Positions 10,601 to 23,800 of a stretch of DNA of 64,000 bases are shown one piece after another (position 1 is the stretch's first letter; every line of letters starts with the position of its first letter). The notes under the pieces were generated by a model that did no database searches, was not told the DNA's origin, and was given only the letters and a program-made list of their open reading frames with translations. The stretch lies in the NCBI RefSeq assembly GCF_000208865.1, contig NC_018395.1, positions 4,636,839 to 4,700,838 of the forward strand, written 5' to 3'. A program made the position numbers and the translations under genes. This DNA is from Neospora caninum Liverpool (taxonomy: Eukaryota > Apicomplexa > Conoidasida > Eucoccidiorida > Sarcocystidae).

Positions 10601-13600
10601 TATATATATATATATGCACGAGCAAGCAAGGTTGCTTGGTTTCTGTCCTTCGGTCGAAGCCTTCTAGTGGACACCCTTTGCGGCAGGGCGTGCTTCTTTT
10701 CCTGCGCACGGTGTGTTTCCGACATGGGGGCGGGTTCGCACCTTGGACGAGGCTCTCGAAGATTCGTGACTCCCACTTCTTCGCGCCCTTCTCGAGTTGC
10801 GCCGCAGGGATGCTCTCGCTTTCGCGGAACGTCCGGCCGAAGCAGCTGTTGCCGCCGGTATCTTTTTCGAACGCCTTCTGGTTCTTCAGCCACCGGGAAA
10901 GAGGCGCCAGCATCTCGTTCACAAACAGACCCAGCAGCTGCGCTTCTCGCACAGTGCTACACCTGCAAACAAGCGCCGGCCAAAAGTCCGACAGAGGAGA
11001 CGTGGCGGCGCGCCTCGGGACGCCTGCGCGGGAAACGCACGCGTTCACAAGCAGAATAACGGACGCGAGGCGATCCCGCGACGGGCGTGCATGCCCCCAC
11101 ATCCCCCAGCGAGAGAGATGCCGCAGGGCTGTCTCCGTTTCTGTATTCTACCTGACGAGAGGCGTAAGCATTTTGGTCCACACATTGGTGAAGGCCAGGT
11201 AGTTGAATCGCGGCGTCCTGAGCTCGAGAAGAAGCATGACGAAGTGGGAGCAGAAGAGCGCGTCGACTTCCGCGTTCAAGAGACGCGGCGCCAACAAGAA
11301 TTTCACAAATGCCTGAATCGCCAGCGGTCCACCTTTCCGCGCGCACGGCGTCGAGGCCAAGGCCGGTCCGGCAGTCCCCTCTTTCTTCACTCCCGCCACG
11401 CCCGTTCGAAGCCCTGGTGAAACTGCATCCGAGCTGGGGTCCGCGCCCAAGGCGTCGTCCTCCATCTCGGCATCCTCGTCGGGCGCCTTGTCAGTCTGGC
11501 CCCTGAGCGCTTCGGCGCGCCTCCCGTCCACGCTGCTTTCCTGCAACCCTCCAGCGGCGTTGCTCAGCTCCGTCTTTGCGACTTCGGCGCCTCCCTTCGT
11601 CGCGTCGGCGCCTTCTCGCGCGCCGCCATCTTTCGCGTTCTCGTCCTCGCGATTCTCTTTCTCGTCCAGCGCCCGCGCCGCAGAAGCAGCTTCTCCTGTC
11701 TCTGCAGTCTCTCCATTTTGCGCCGTGTCGCGCACGCCACCAGACGAGGGAGAAGGCAGAGGCGAAGAGACAGGCGACGCGGCAGGAGACGAAGGCGAGG
11801 AAGAAGGAGAAGAGGAAAATGAAGAAGGCCCGAGACTGCCGAACCAGTCGAGAGAGTCGAGGGACCGGAGTGCACGCCGAACCGCGTCGAAGCGGCGTTT
11901 GTGTTCATGCCACTCAGCCTGGCAAATGACGGCGAAAAAACCAAAAAACGACAAGTTCCTACATAACATTCCCGAGCGACGAAGGAACTCAGCATGCACC
12001 GCGGCGCCGACGTTCCAGCTGGGACGCCTCCTCGTGAGAGGTCCCTCCTTCGTGCCTTCTCCAATCCCTCTCTCTCCCTTGGTCTCCCAAGTTTTCGGTC
12101 GTCTTTATTGTGTTTCCCCAGTCTCCCCTTTCGCCCCTTTTCTGCTCCCTCAAACGCGCGTCCCCGCCTTGTTTCTTTCTCCCGCCTTGCGCTCGAGAAC
12201 GGGTCTCGAGAGATCCTCTCGGGGGAGAAAACGGCCTTTTCTGCAGCACGCGAACGCTGCATCGCGCACCCCCGCCACTCGGCTTACTTGGAGGGCCCTG
12301 TGTCTCCGCTGGAGGCGGCTGAGGCGCGCCTTCAGCGGCTCCTCGGCGCCCTTCTGCTGCTCGGCGGCCCACGACGCTGTCGACCGCCGCTGCTTCTCGA
12401 GGTCTTCCAAGGCCCGCAAACTCTGCATAACCAATTCGAACGGACAACACGCGCTTGCGCCTTTCGATCCGTGTCTTCGCGACTCGCTACGCGCCAACGA
12501 AAGGACGTGGGAGAAGAAGAAAACCAAGCACACACCGCCGAAGTCTACGAAGACGCGCAACGCCTCTGGGCGGGTACACAGAGAGACACTATCTCGGGAA
12601 GAGCACCTGCGGACGCCTGGGTGGGCGAAGACCCAAGCGCGCAGGTCCGAGGAGCCGCGCCCCTAATGCGACGTGGCGGGCCAACGAGTTGCGCGCACGC
12701 AAAAACGCGACACAGGCACAGGCGCGAACAAAAAAAGCCACGTTCGTCCAGGCGCCGGTTACAGCAAACGGGGCCGAACGGGAGAGAAGCGTCGCCCCGT
12801 CCGCTGTGAATGCAACTAAGATGGCGTGTGTCAACGCATCTTCGCACAGGCTACCTTGCGGGGCGTCTTGTTCGGCCTCTGTGAGCTCCCTTTCACGTTC
12901 TCTCTTCTTCTGCTCTTCCTTCCTTTCCATCGCAGGTTTCACTCATCGTCTCCAGCTTCTCGGTTGCAAACGACGACTCCGACACCCTTCTTAACCCGTT
13001 TTCGTTCCGGTTTTCTTCGTGTTTTCCTTCAGCGCCCCTCTCGTGTTCGTGTTCCCACCTTATCTGCTCTCAACCGCCTTTGCTCCCTCGTCTCTCGCCA
13101 TCTTCCTTCGACGGACTCGTCGCTCAGCGGCAGATCCCGTTTCTTTTTTCTTTTTACCTGCTTAACGCCGGCGTCGAGGCGGGCGAGGCACGCCTCATAC
13201 TGACGGTCGGGGACGTAGATGTCGCTAAGCGAGAGCCTCCAAAAGAGCAGGAAGAAATCCATCGACAGCCCGTTCAACTGCTTCTCGGCCAAATACTCTT
13301 CGACAGTCGGCCGCACGCGCGTTTGCCAGGTAGCTGCCAGGCGAGGAAAGGTCAAGGAGAAAGCACCACAAAACGATCCACGCTCCGGCGAAACCGCAGG
13401 CGCTCACAGGAACCCCTTCCGAGAAAACCAAACGCACTGAGATACAGCTGCACGGATACAAACACGATGAGAACACAACGTACGCACATACGTGCACACA
13501 CCTATATATATATATATATATATATGTGACCCGGTCAACGGCGTACGGGTGTACCCCGCTGAACCGGGGACCGACTCCGAGGCCGTTGCCTGTGTGTCTC

Positions 13601-14770
13601 GGCTTACACGTGAGGCGAACAACTCGTTGTTCCTTTTCTGTTTTTCTGTCGCGTTGTCCAGAGTTGGCCCTGTCTCTCTCACTGCCCCTCTCGGGAGCTG
13701 CAGGCGGGTCTTGCGCGTCTTTGTCTCTCTCCGTCCGCTTTTTCTCCTCGCACTCGATCGCAGCTCCGGCCGGAAAGGTCTCGAGGAAATCCGCGAGTCC
13801 AGGGCGGATGATGGTCCACGCCATCGCGGGCTCGAAGCGGGCAAAGATTTCGCGGACGGGCGGAAGCAACGACGCATACGCAGTCGCAGACGGAGACGCG
13901 TAGCGCGAGAGAAAGTCCACCACCTGCAGATGGTAAGTTTGTAAGTCGTCGAATGTGGAGCCGAAGCTGCGGAGGGATCGCGTAAAGTCGCCGTCGTAGA
14001 AGACCTCCACACGCTGCAAAAACGCGGTCCCAAAAGGCGGAAGGAGAGAAGCCGATGAGCGGCGAGAAGAAACAAAACCGCAGCTGGAAAACGGAGACGC
14101 GGCGGAACGCCAGAAAAGACGAGCGAGCACGGACAGAGTGCAGCAGCGGAACCGTGTGGACGACCGAAAGCGACACGACGCAGACACGTGAAGCAAATCG
14201 AGCGAGAGTGTGGTGAAAACGAAACCTGCCCGAAAGAGAAGAGAGAGATACGCGGCGCGAGACTGCACATCCACGAGATACTCGAAAGGGAGGAAAAGAG
14301 AGACACGACGAAAAAAAGCAAAAATCAAAAAGCATTCAGACCTCAAATAGAAAACACCTACATTCGCGGGCACCTACATATATATAATTATGTATGTATA
14401 TATATATATATATATACGCTAGGATTTTGTGTGGGTAGTCTGCATGCGCCTCCGTCCCGCCTTTGTGCGTGTCCCTTCTCCGTTGTTCGCGTATCCACTG
14501 TTGTGTTGCGTCACCTGTTTTGCCAGAATGAAGAGAAGCGGCGTAAAGATGTCGCGCTTGCTCAGAGCCTCACGAAGAGCGAAGGCCGCCGCGCCTCGAC
14601 GATCTGATGCCGCAGGGTCTTCGTCTTCTCCGCTTCGAGGCAGAGGACACGGTGAGTCATCTTCAGCCGCCAACATCACTTCCGCCTTCAGCAACGGACC
14701 GCCACCCTGCAGGAGAATCCACGCAGACAGAAACACACACGGGCACACAGCGTCTCCATATGCACAAAAG

Positions 14771-14816
<46 letters not shown>

Positions 14817-17800
14817 GTATATATATGTATATATATATATATATATATGTATTTATATATATATATATATATATATATTTAGATGTATATGATCTGGAAA
14901 CCGATCCACACTAAAAAGTGACAAATCCGTGATGTCCACATACGCATATATATATATATATATATATGTACGTGTATACAGATCTATTTATGCATTGATA
15001 CGAATAGGTCCGGATATCGAGTCCGCGTGTTCGGTTTGTGCGCGAGCGCCAAGCGAAAAAGGGATATGTACACCGCCCAAGTCACGAGAGCGTGTGTATC
15101 GCGGCGTGTGTGTTCTTTAAACAAAGGCAAGCCGGACGGGACGCCACCGCACTGGCCAAACGGTGTTCCTTTGGCGAACGAGAAAGCAGAACATCCGCGG
15201 AAAAGAGCGATTTGAAACAGGGGACTTGCGCGCCCCAACGGTGCGCTGCTTGAAGTCACAAGAACTTGTCGAGCCGGACCTGAGCGTAGATTTGGTCAGC
15301 GGTCAAGGCGCCCGCCTCTGGCAGCTTGGGGCAGTCTCCCATGAGTTCGATCAGCTTTTCGATGTACTCTTTATCCCGCCAGAATCCGAGAAGATCCGCC
15401 GGGTAGTAGCGGTTTTCGCCGACCAGCCTGGGTGCGAGGCCGTCCCTCTTCGCCCTCGCTCCCTCGGCGCTTGCATCGGTCTCTCTCTCGCCTTCCTCGG
15501 CTGCGACAGCCTTCGCAGGAGACAGAACCTGCGAGGCGTCGAAGTCTCGCCACAGGCGGAGAATGGTTGAGACCAGAAGCGGCTGCAGATCGGTGGTGTA
15601 GTGGCTGCAGGACACGTCCGGAGAAGAGGGCAAAGCAAACCGAACCGTGTAGAGAGCGAGGACCGCGCGGCAGTTGTGTCGAGCGACGTTGACAACGCAG
15701 AGAGAGGAAGCAAATTCGCAAAGAAACGCGACGATTGAGACAGGACGCACACACACACACAGTCGTAACCGAGCGACGCCGACATACCATCAACGGCGGG
15801 AGACTCTACGCGTTCACCAAACTCAGGAAGAGGCTCGCGGCCAGGACTCGTCCCCCGTTATGCGCGGCACTCCCTGTGTCCTCTGCTTCCCGAGGATCCC
15901 GCCGTCGCAAGAAAGCTCAAACAAAAACCGGCGAGAAGCGCGCGTTCGCCGGACGCGCACCGGCCTCGATTTCTGCGTCCTCCCAAATGGAGACAAACCG
16001 CCAGAGAGTGTCCTGAGCATCTCCACCTGGCGCCGGACGTGTGTCGATCCGCAAAAGAACGCATGCACCACCCGTCCCACTCCCATCTACGCCCCATGCG
16101 GTGTCTCCACTCCTTCTTCGCTCGCTTCTTTTTTGCGTCGTTGCGCACGACCTACATTTTCAAGAAACGCCCGGTAAGAGCCGCGCGGTTGACCAGTTGC
16201 TTTGGAGGGCCGCATATGTCGGCGCCTGCGCCGCCTCGGCCTTTCCCGTTCGGCGCAGAGCTCACGTCGCCGGCGTCTCGGCACAGTTGCCGGTGAATGA
16301 AGCGCGAGAGGAAAATATCTGCGGAGAGCGGCGCGAGCGAACGCGCCGCCTCGGCCAGCGTCTTCACCATGTTATCGTCGAACAAATCTGTTTGGTGGAG
16401 GAAAAGGTCCGCGACGGGGCCAGGTGCGATCCGCGACAGAGCGCTGATTTCCGACAGCAGCGTTCTCTCCTTCGCCTTGAGGCGGTCCTCGAAAATCGTC
16501 GACGTCAGACGCTTCAGCAACTTGCGCAGCCTCACGCGTACCACCTCGTAGTTCAGAGTCTGCCGCGCGGAGACGAGACAGCGCGTGAGCGAGCGAGAGC
16601 ATGCACCCGTGCAGCCGCACAGGCAGCACACCAGAAACGCGAACGCCGACACGCACAAGCACGGCGAGAAAGTGAGAGGATCACCAGATAACCCACAACC
16701 ACGCACGCATCTACCCATCCACATAACCACGGACCGAGCTCTAAAGATAACATCCACACAAATACCTTTCCGCATATATATATATATATATATACACGTG
16801 TACATACATGTGTATATATCTGGGAGCTCGGAGGGCCGATGCCTCGGCAGACCTGCCAGGGGGCAAGAGAGGCTACAGAAAGTCCCGCTCGAGGGGAAAC
16901 TCACCATCGGATGGGACGTTTCCGAGAGCCAAGCATCCATGACTCGCGTGTAGATCGCGTAGCGCCGAGAGGCCGGAAGCAGCTCCAAAACGCCCCAGAC
17001 CTTCGCGCTCAAGACGCTCGCGCCGAACGGCACTTGCGACAGAGCGGGAAAGATCAGCTCGACCAGCACGTCGTCCTGGAGAGACAGCGGAAAACACCGG
17101 GACAGTTTGCGAGGCCTATGCCTTTCGCCTCGGCGCTGGAAGCGCTGACCGTCTCGACACACCGTCCAACGGCCCGAGGAAAACAGCGCACAAGTGTCTT
17201 GAAACGTGCAAAAAAGATTCGGAGACGCATCGACAACCCCGAGCGGAAGGCAAGACCAAGTGGCTGTCCCCGAAACCTAAAAACCAAAAAAACTGTTTCC
17301 CAAAACAAAGTAGCCTACGTTTCCCACTTTAGCTTGTGACCGAAAGCAATTCGCCCCTACGTCTCTTCTTCCGGTTAGCCGCTCAGTCCCCCGCGTGTTC
17401 GAACCTTTTCCTGCCTCTCGGCAAGCCTGCATCCGAAGCCAAACGAGCTCCGGAACCTCCCCGGGAAAGGCCAGAGAGACGCGAGCGCAGCCGAGGGCGA
17501 AAGGATAAACGGAACCGCGGCACCCTCCCGAAAACGGCGCGGGCTCAAACAGAGGCACTGCAGATGTGCAAGGCCTTGTGGCGATTGGGGTTGTGGGTTT
17601 GACAGTGTAAAAATCGAGGAACTAAAAAGCGCCATTTCCGCTTCTGAGCCGTCTGTGTTTCTGTGTTAGCTTGCGAGGGCCTCACCAGCTGTGTCCTGCA
17701 CGTCTGTGCTTTTCCGGCGCCCCTCCGTTTACGGCTCTCTCGCTCTTCCTCAGCCACGCCAGTCAGAACACACAAGACACTGGAGAAGAGATTGGTGTCG

Positions 17801-20800
17801 AACGCGAGCGACGCCCCCATGTACCGAAGCAGCGGCAGAATGTGAACGAAGAAGTCCTCGTAGGCTTCAGCGGGAGCGAGGCCGATGAAGCGTTCGTTTC
17901 CATCCTGCCTTCTCGCGCCATCCGCCTCGTCACTCGCGCCCGTCTCTCGCCTCGCTCTCGCTGTCTCCGACGGCGACGAGACACCCCCTGAGCGCGCCTG
18001 GTGCGGCTCGGCCGCTGCGCGCCTGCTGTCGGCTTCGAGGACTGCTTTGTCTGTGTCTGCTCCGTTCTCTTCTCTCTCTGTCTTCACGCGTTTTACGGGC
18101 CTCTGTGCCTCGCTGGCGGGGTCTCCTGAAGACGTCGGTTCCGTCTCGTCCCCCTCGTGCTTCACTCCGCTTTCCTTCGCTCGCTGTCTTTCGGCGTCTG
18201 TCACCAAGGGCCTTTCTTTCTCGCCGTCCACTTCGGCCTTCTCGTCCTCTCGCCGCAAGACTGCGCCCAACCAGTACGGCTCGTGCGCACACAGCGAGGG
18301 ATTGCACCCTCGCGCGTCTCTGCAGAGAGGCCGCAGCGCGCGGAGCGCCTCCGCTTGCGAAAAAAGTGGAGACTCTCGCGGGGAACCGGATTTCGGTCGC
18401 GCCGTCGCGAGGTAGAGCGCCAAGGAATCCTTCGGGCGGCGCGCGCAGAGAGGGCCGAGGAGCCAGCTGCAGGAAGCGCGAAACGGACGACGCTGCGATG
18501 AGAAAAGGACCCAGGACGCGGGGAAACGGCAAGCGACGCAGGCACGAAAGGGAGAGCAGAGTCGGCGCTAATCGAGAGAAGGCATACACCGCGGCGAAGG
18601 CCCACAGCCAGGACAGCCCGTGCGGCCTGTACACGTGCGGCGCACGCCCCGAGGCCAGGCGTGAGGCAGAAAGCGCACCGAAAGCATAGAAACGGCGGCG
18701 AACACACGAACCGACGCGACGCGGGCGATGAAGCGCTTACTTGATGTATCTCGCCAGGCTCTTTTGCACGGCCCCATTCAGGCAGGGATTCACGTGGAGC
18801 TTCGCGGTAAAATGAAGAAGAAGCTGGTGTGCGAATGCTGTGCCGTTGAAGTCGAGGAACGCTGCGAGGAGGCGGAACTTCCCAATCTCCATGCCGTAGA
18901 TCTTTTCCAGAGCAAATCTGAAACACGCAGGCGCACATGCAACCTTTCGCATCGAAACCTTTCTGAATGAAGAAACGGCCCAGACTGGCGCAAAGCGAGT
19001 CGGAAGTGAGCACCTGTCTCTCTCGCGATCATCAAAAGAAAACGCAAAAGACCTTCACTTACCCCACTTCCATCTTCACCTACACCTATCGAGCCGTGCG
19101 GTCGCATTCCCCAAACACTCATTCTTACAACACCTCCAACGGGGTGCACTTGCAATTGTATATTTATCTATCTCTCCATATATATATAAATATATATAAA
19201 TATATATATATACATATAAATATATATATAAATATATATAAATATGTATATTCCCCACACAGAAGCATCTGTGATACCGGTCGTTTGCGGACTGAAGGCG
19301 TTTTTGAGGTTTCTTCTTTTCACAGGCAAAGGCGCTTTCTTCTCTCCTTTTGTTCCTGTCTCCCTTCCCCTCACCTGACGCCCTGTTCGTCGTACAGCAG
19401 ATACTCTCTTGCCCCCGGGAGGTTGAGCAGTGGATTGCCGGCGTCTTTGTCTCGGAGCTCCTTTTCCTTCTCAACTAGCTTCTTCTCCAGCGCCTTTTTC
19501 TCTTTCTCAATCTTCTCTCTCGCCTCGCGCTCCCGCTCGGGATTCGCGCGACCCTGCGTCCCAGCCCCGCCAGCCGCGCCGTGCAGCCCCGGCGCCCCGT
19601 TCGCCCCGAAGCCCGCGCCCGAAGCGAAGAAGCCCGCCCCGTCCGCGCCCGTCGGGCCATAGTGGGGCGAGTTCGAATTCACGTTCCGAGAAGCGAGAGC
19701 GTTACCTGATCCGTGAAGAGGAGGCGGGTAGCCGTACAAGGACGAGAACGGCGCGCCGAAGGAAGATCCGCCGCTCATCATGGCTCCAGGACTGCCTGTC
19801 CACCCCGGCGGACCGCCCTGATGGTTCACCCCAGAGGGCGAGTGCATCGGCGCGCGGCCGTAATAGCCAAACGGCGTCGACGACGGCGGATGAGGCATGT
19901 TGGGGCCTGCGAAAGGAAAGCGAGGAGACGGAGGGTCGGCGAAGAACGTCCCGTAAGAGTCTTCAAAGCAAGCGGGGCATGAAAGGCGAAGGCGTGTGGG
20001 AAACGCGTGCAAAAACGGAGAAGCGAGAGGACAACTCACTGAAGGTTCACGGGAAAGCCCGCGACGGTTTCGACACCTCAAACGCGACACGAGGAAGGAG
20101 GTGGACTACGGGAACAGCCATACAGAGGCGCTGAGGCTTGGTTTGGCATCGAGGCAAGGAACTCGAGAGAGAGGGACACCACAGGACACAGTGCTTACTC
20201 TCTCCGTCCATCGCTTCACAAAGGGACAAAGAGGCTTACCTCCGCCGCTTCCCGGCCCAGCTCCTGGATTGGTTCCTGCCGGTCCGTTCGCCCCCAGAGC
20301 CGCGGGCCCCGACGTGGCGCCGTCCCGCCTGCCGTCTCCTGCAGAGTCTCCGGCCACCCCACACGCGGCGAGAACGCCCGGTAGGGCTTGATCGAATTGC
20401 GCCTGAACGGAGAGCTCCGGCTTTGGAGGCGCAGGCAGCACGCCGCCCTTGGCGTCGCGCAACGCCGCTTGGTACCGAGAGGCCGTCCGAGCAAAGAGCG
20501 CTGAGAGCAGCGCGTCCGCCGGCAGAAGGTGCGGGTAGAGGGCCTCAAGGGAGATGATTCTGAGAGCCCACGCGATCCCAAAAACCAGGACACAAACAAC
20601 GACGCATGCAGTCACGTGCCTCGTGAGGCGTTTTTCGTGGGAGCGAGGAGAGGATCGCACAGCACCGACACCGGCCGGCCCAGGGGGAGGGGGGGGGGCA
20701 GAGACGCGCATCCCGTCTTCCCTTCTGCGAGTCTGCGACGTCGTCGCGTTTACACCGTTGCCGGATACGTCGTTCCTCCAGCTTCGCTTATATCTCAGCT

Positions 20801-23800
20801 TTTCCCCAATGCAGGTCGTCCTCGTTGTTTGGCGTCTCCCGTCCTCTTTCTCTCGCATGTTTTGCAGCCCCGCACGCGCAGATGCTCGCGATATATCCCG
20901 CGTTCGGGTGTCGCAACACAGCCCGACGGCACCAGCGGCGATCGTCAAAAAACTCGGCATGCATCGTTTGCGTCCACTTCAAACGCCTCTGCTTACCCTT
21001 TCATCACGAAGAGAGCCAGCATCCGATAAAAATTCGGGGAGGGACCCTCGGCCGCTCGGTTCTGAACGCTCCGCGCAACCGTCCCCATCTCCGCAGGCGA
21101 GGACGAGGAATGGTGCACCGTGCCTCCAGGCACGCTTGTGACGCCTGCCGATGTCGCTGGAAGAGTCTGCTGCATGTGGCAAGCACGGAAAAGCGAGGAG
21201 AAACATGCCCCAAACAAAGCGCGTTTAACCCTGGGTGAAGGCAAGGACAGACCTGCCAGCGATCTCTCGCAACTCGCGACACCTACATGCTCATTCAAGA
21301 TGTACCAATACCCCTACACGCCGCGGTATAGAGATGTGCATCTGAGGGAGACACGTATATACGCATGCATGCGCAGTACGCATGTAACTTATACATACAG
21401 GCAGAGATATTTGGACGTCTGCATGTAAATATATTGACGCCCCAGCATGTGTGTTTTGACTCCTTGCCGCGGCAGAGTACACGTCCAAGGCCTAGGGACA
21501 CGAGGCGCACTTTGCAGAAAAACCAAGACCTCTCTCACTCGATTTCTTTCAGGAACAGCTGCTGTTCTTCTGGAAGCTTTCCCAGTTCCTTTCGTCTCTG
21601 CATTTCCCTTCCGTCTTTTACGATTTCGAAAATAGACGTTCGCTTCGAAAAAACTTTCGCCGCTCCACTTTCGTCCCGACTTCCCTCCCTCACCGCATGC
21701 AAAATCGTCAGCGCAGCGTCTTCGTCCGCGACGTCTCTCTGTCGCCGCAACTCGGCGTATAGATGCAACTCGAAAACAATGACTTCGAGCAGCTTTTCGG
21801 GCGAGAAGAGGGAAACGAGAGGCAGAAGTTGATTGTGACTAAACAGGTGGTCTTCGTAGACGGATAAAATCGTCGCCAGAGTCCGGCTCGGGCACAAGCT
21901 GCCTTCACCCACAATTGCAGCCACAGCCTTCAAACAGATCCTCGAAGAAATCCGCACCTGCACGCAAAACTCCCACACGCAACCCGCACACACGATGTTC
22001 CAAACGGACCATGCCCGCTGCCTCTCCTGGTTACACCTCGCGCCACAAGCTTCCACCTACCTGCACAGGGTTTTTGACGCCTACACATCGGTCGGGATCG
22101 CTGGAGATTTCTACAGGTGCATGCATCTGCATTTCAGGGTGACTGGCGATTCTCGAGCGACTGTCCAGAGCAAAACGAGGAGGATCCGTATGCTGGCACA
22201 CACACGCATGCACGCGCGACCTGCTCGAGGGACTTCCGGGCAAACGGGGGCAGCGTGCGTTCCGGTCCACCTACCGGGCTCTCCACGTAGGCGAGAAGAG
22301 CGGCGTGGAGTCTGGCATAGAGGCCGATGTTCTCCCTGCACAGGTTGTAGACGGTCAACGTGAACTTTCGCTTCGTCCTTTCCTTGATGAGAAGTTCGTG
22401 GACGCGTTTTCTGCCTCCGCCGACCGACGGCGCGAGTCGAGGCCAGGCGAGATCGTCCAAACGAATACTGCTTCCAAACGCGCAAATATCTACGGGGGTC
22501 ACCACGTGCCCCGTCTCGAGGAGCCGCAGAAACGCTGCGCGGAAGCAAGACAAAAAAACCGACTGAGGCCGCAGCGTCAAGCCTTTGCAAGACGGGAGAG
22601 GAAACAACGAAACTCGGGAAGGAACTCAGGCGGGAAAAGCGAGAGCATGAACGACTCCGAAAACCCCTCGACACCCAGGAGAAAAACGTAGACCGGCCCG
22701 AGGCGGAGAAAAAACGGAGTTCTCCCTTTCGCACAGGATACAGCCGCTGACCTCCGAGATTGCTCTGTGCGCGGCGGAACTCCACTCGCACCGGGTCCGC
22801 GTGTACACACATTTCGGTGGTGACGGTGACGGCGTCGAGGAGAAGCGCGCGGAAAGGTAGGGGCAGAAGCGACTGGAGCGAACACGCGGGAAGGTGGACA
22901 TTGGTGTGGGGCGCGAACACCCCAGAGACGGAGAGCGCTCGTTGACTCTTTTCCCTTGAGTCTGGCCGTGAGCTGCCGCCGCCCTTGGCGTCCTCTGTCT
23001 CAGATTTTGCAGACGCCCGAGGGAAGAAGGTCGAGGCAATGAACTCCAGCGCGGCCGGAACGTCTACGGTTTCTGGCGAGCACGGGGTTTTGAAGAAACA
23101 CCTGCGCAGAGCCGCTTCCAACGCAACGACCTCGGGGGCGAGACGAGCTCCGTGTTCTGTCGCTTCTGTCTCGTGCCCGTTCGGGGCCCCCGTGCCCGAC
23201 AGAGGAGACGGCGCGGACGCGGCAGCCGAGGGAGTCCCCATTCCCAGTTCAAACCCGCCGTCGGCCTTTCCCTTGGGCGTCGAAACGTGTGCCCCGGCTT
23301 CTTCGCTCGGCCCTGCAGGCGGGGCACCAGCCCCTGCTCCCTCAGGGGACTCGGTTTCCGCCGAAGGACTGTCGAGAGCGAGCGGCCTCCCCGGCGCACT
23401 GGCCGAGGCGCGTTGCGCAGCCGCATGCGTCAGGGCGGCAGCTCTGCGGAGGTCTGCAGCGATGAGGACAAAGTGGAACAGCGCGTTGGGCAGCGCCTTT
23501 TTGACGAGGAAGTCCGTCGCCTTCGAATAGGAGAAGCCGCCGCTGGCCACGGCGACGCACAACTCGAAAAACAGCGCAGAGATCTTCTCGTCGGCCGGCC
23601 GCAGGAAGGACGCACTCAGCACGGAAAACGTTGACAAACAGGGAGCGAGGTATGGAGACAGCAGAGACTCGGGAAAGACAGCAGCCTCGGCAGGCGCAGA
23701 GGACGGAGAAGACAACGGTGCAACGGAGGCCAAGTGGGGCGGCGACGGGGACCGAGAGACAGTGCCCAGACTGGCGGATGAAGTCGGCGTCGAGACCGTC

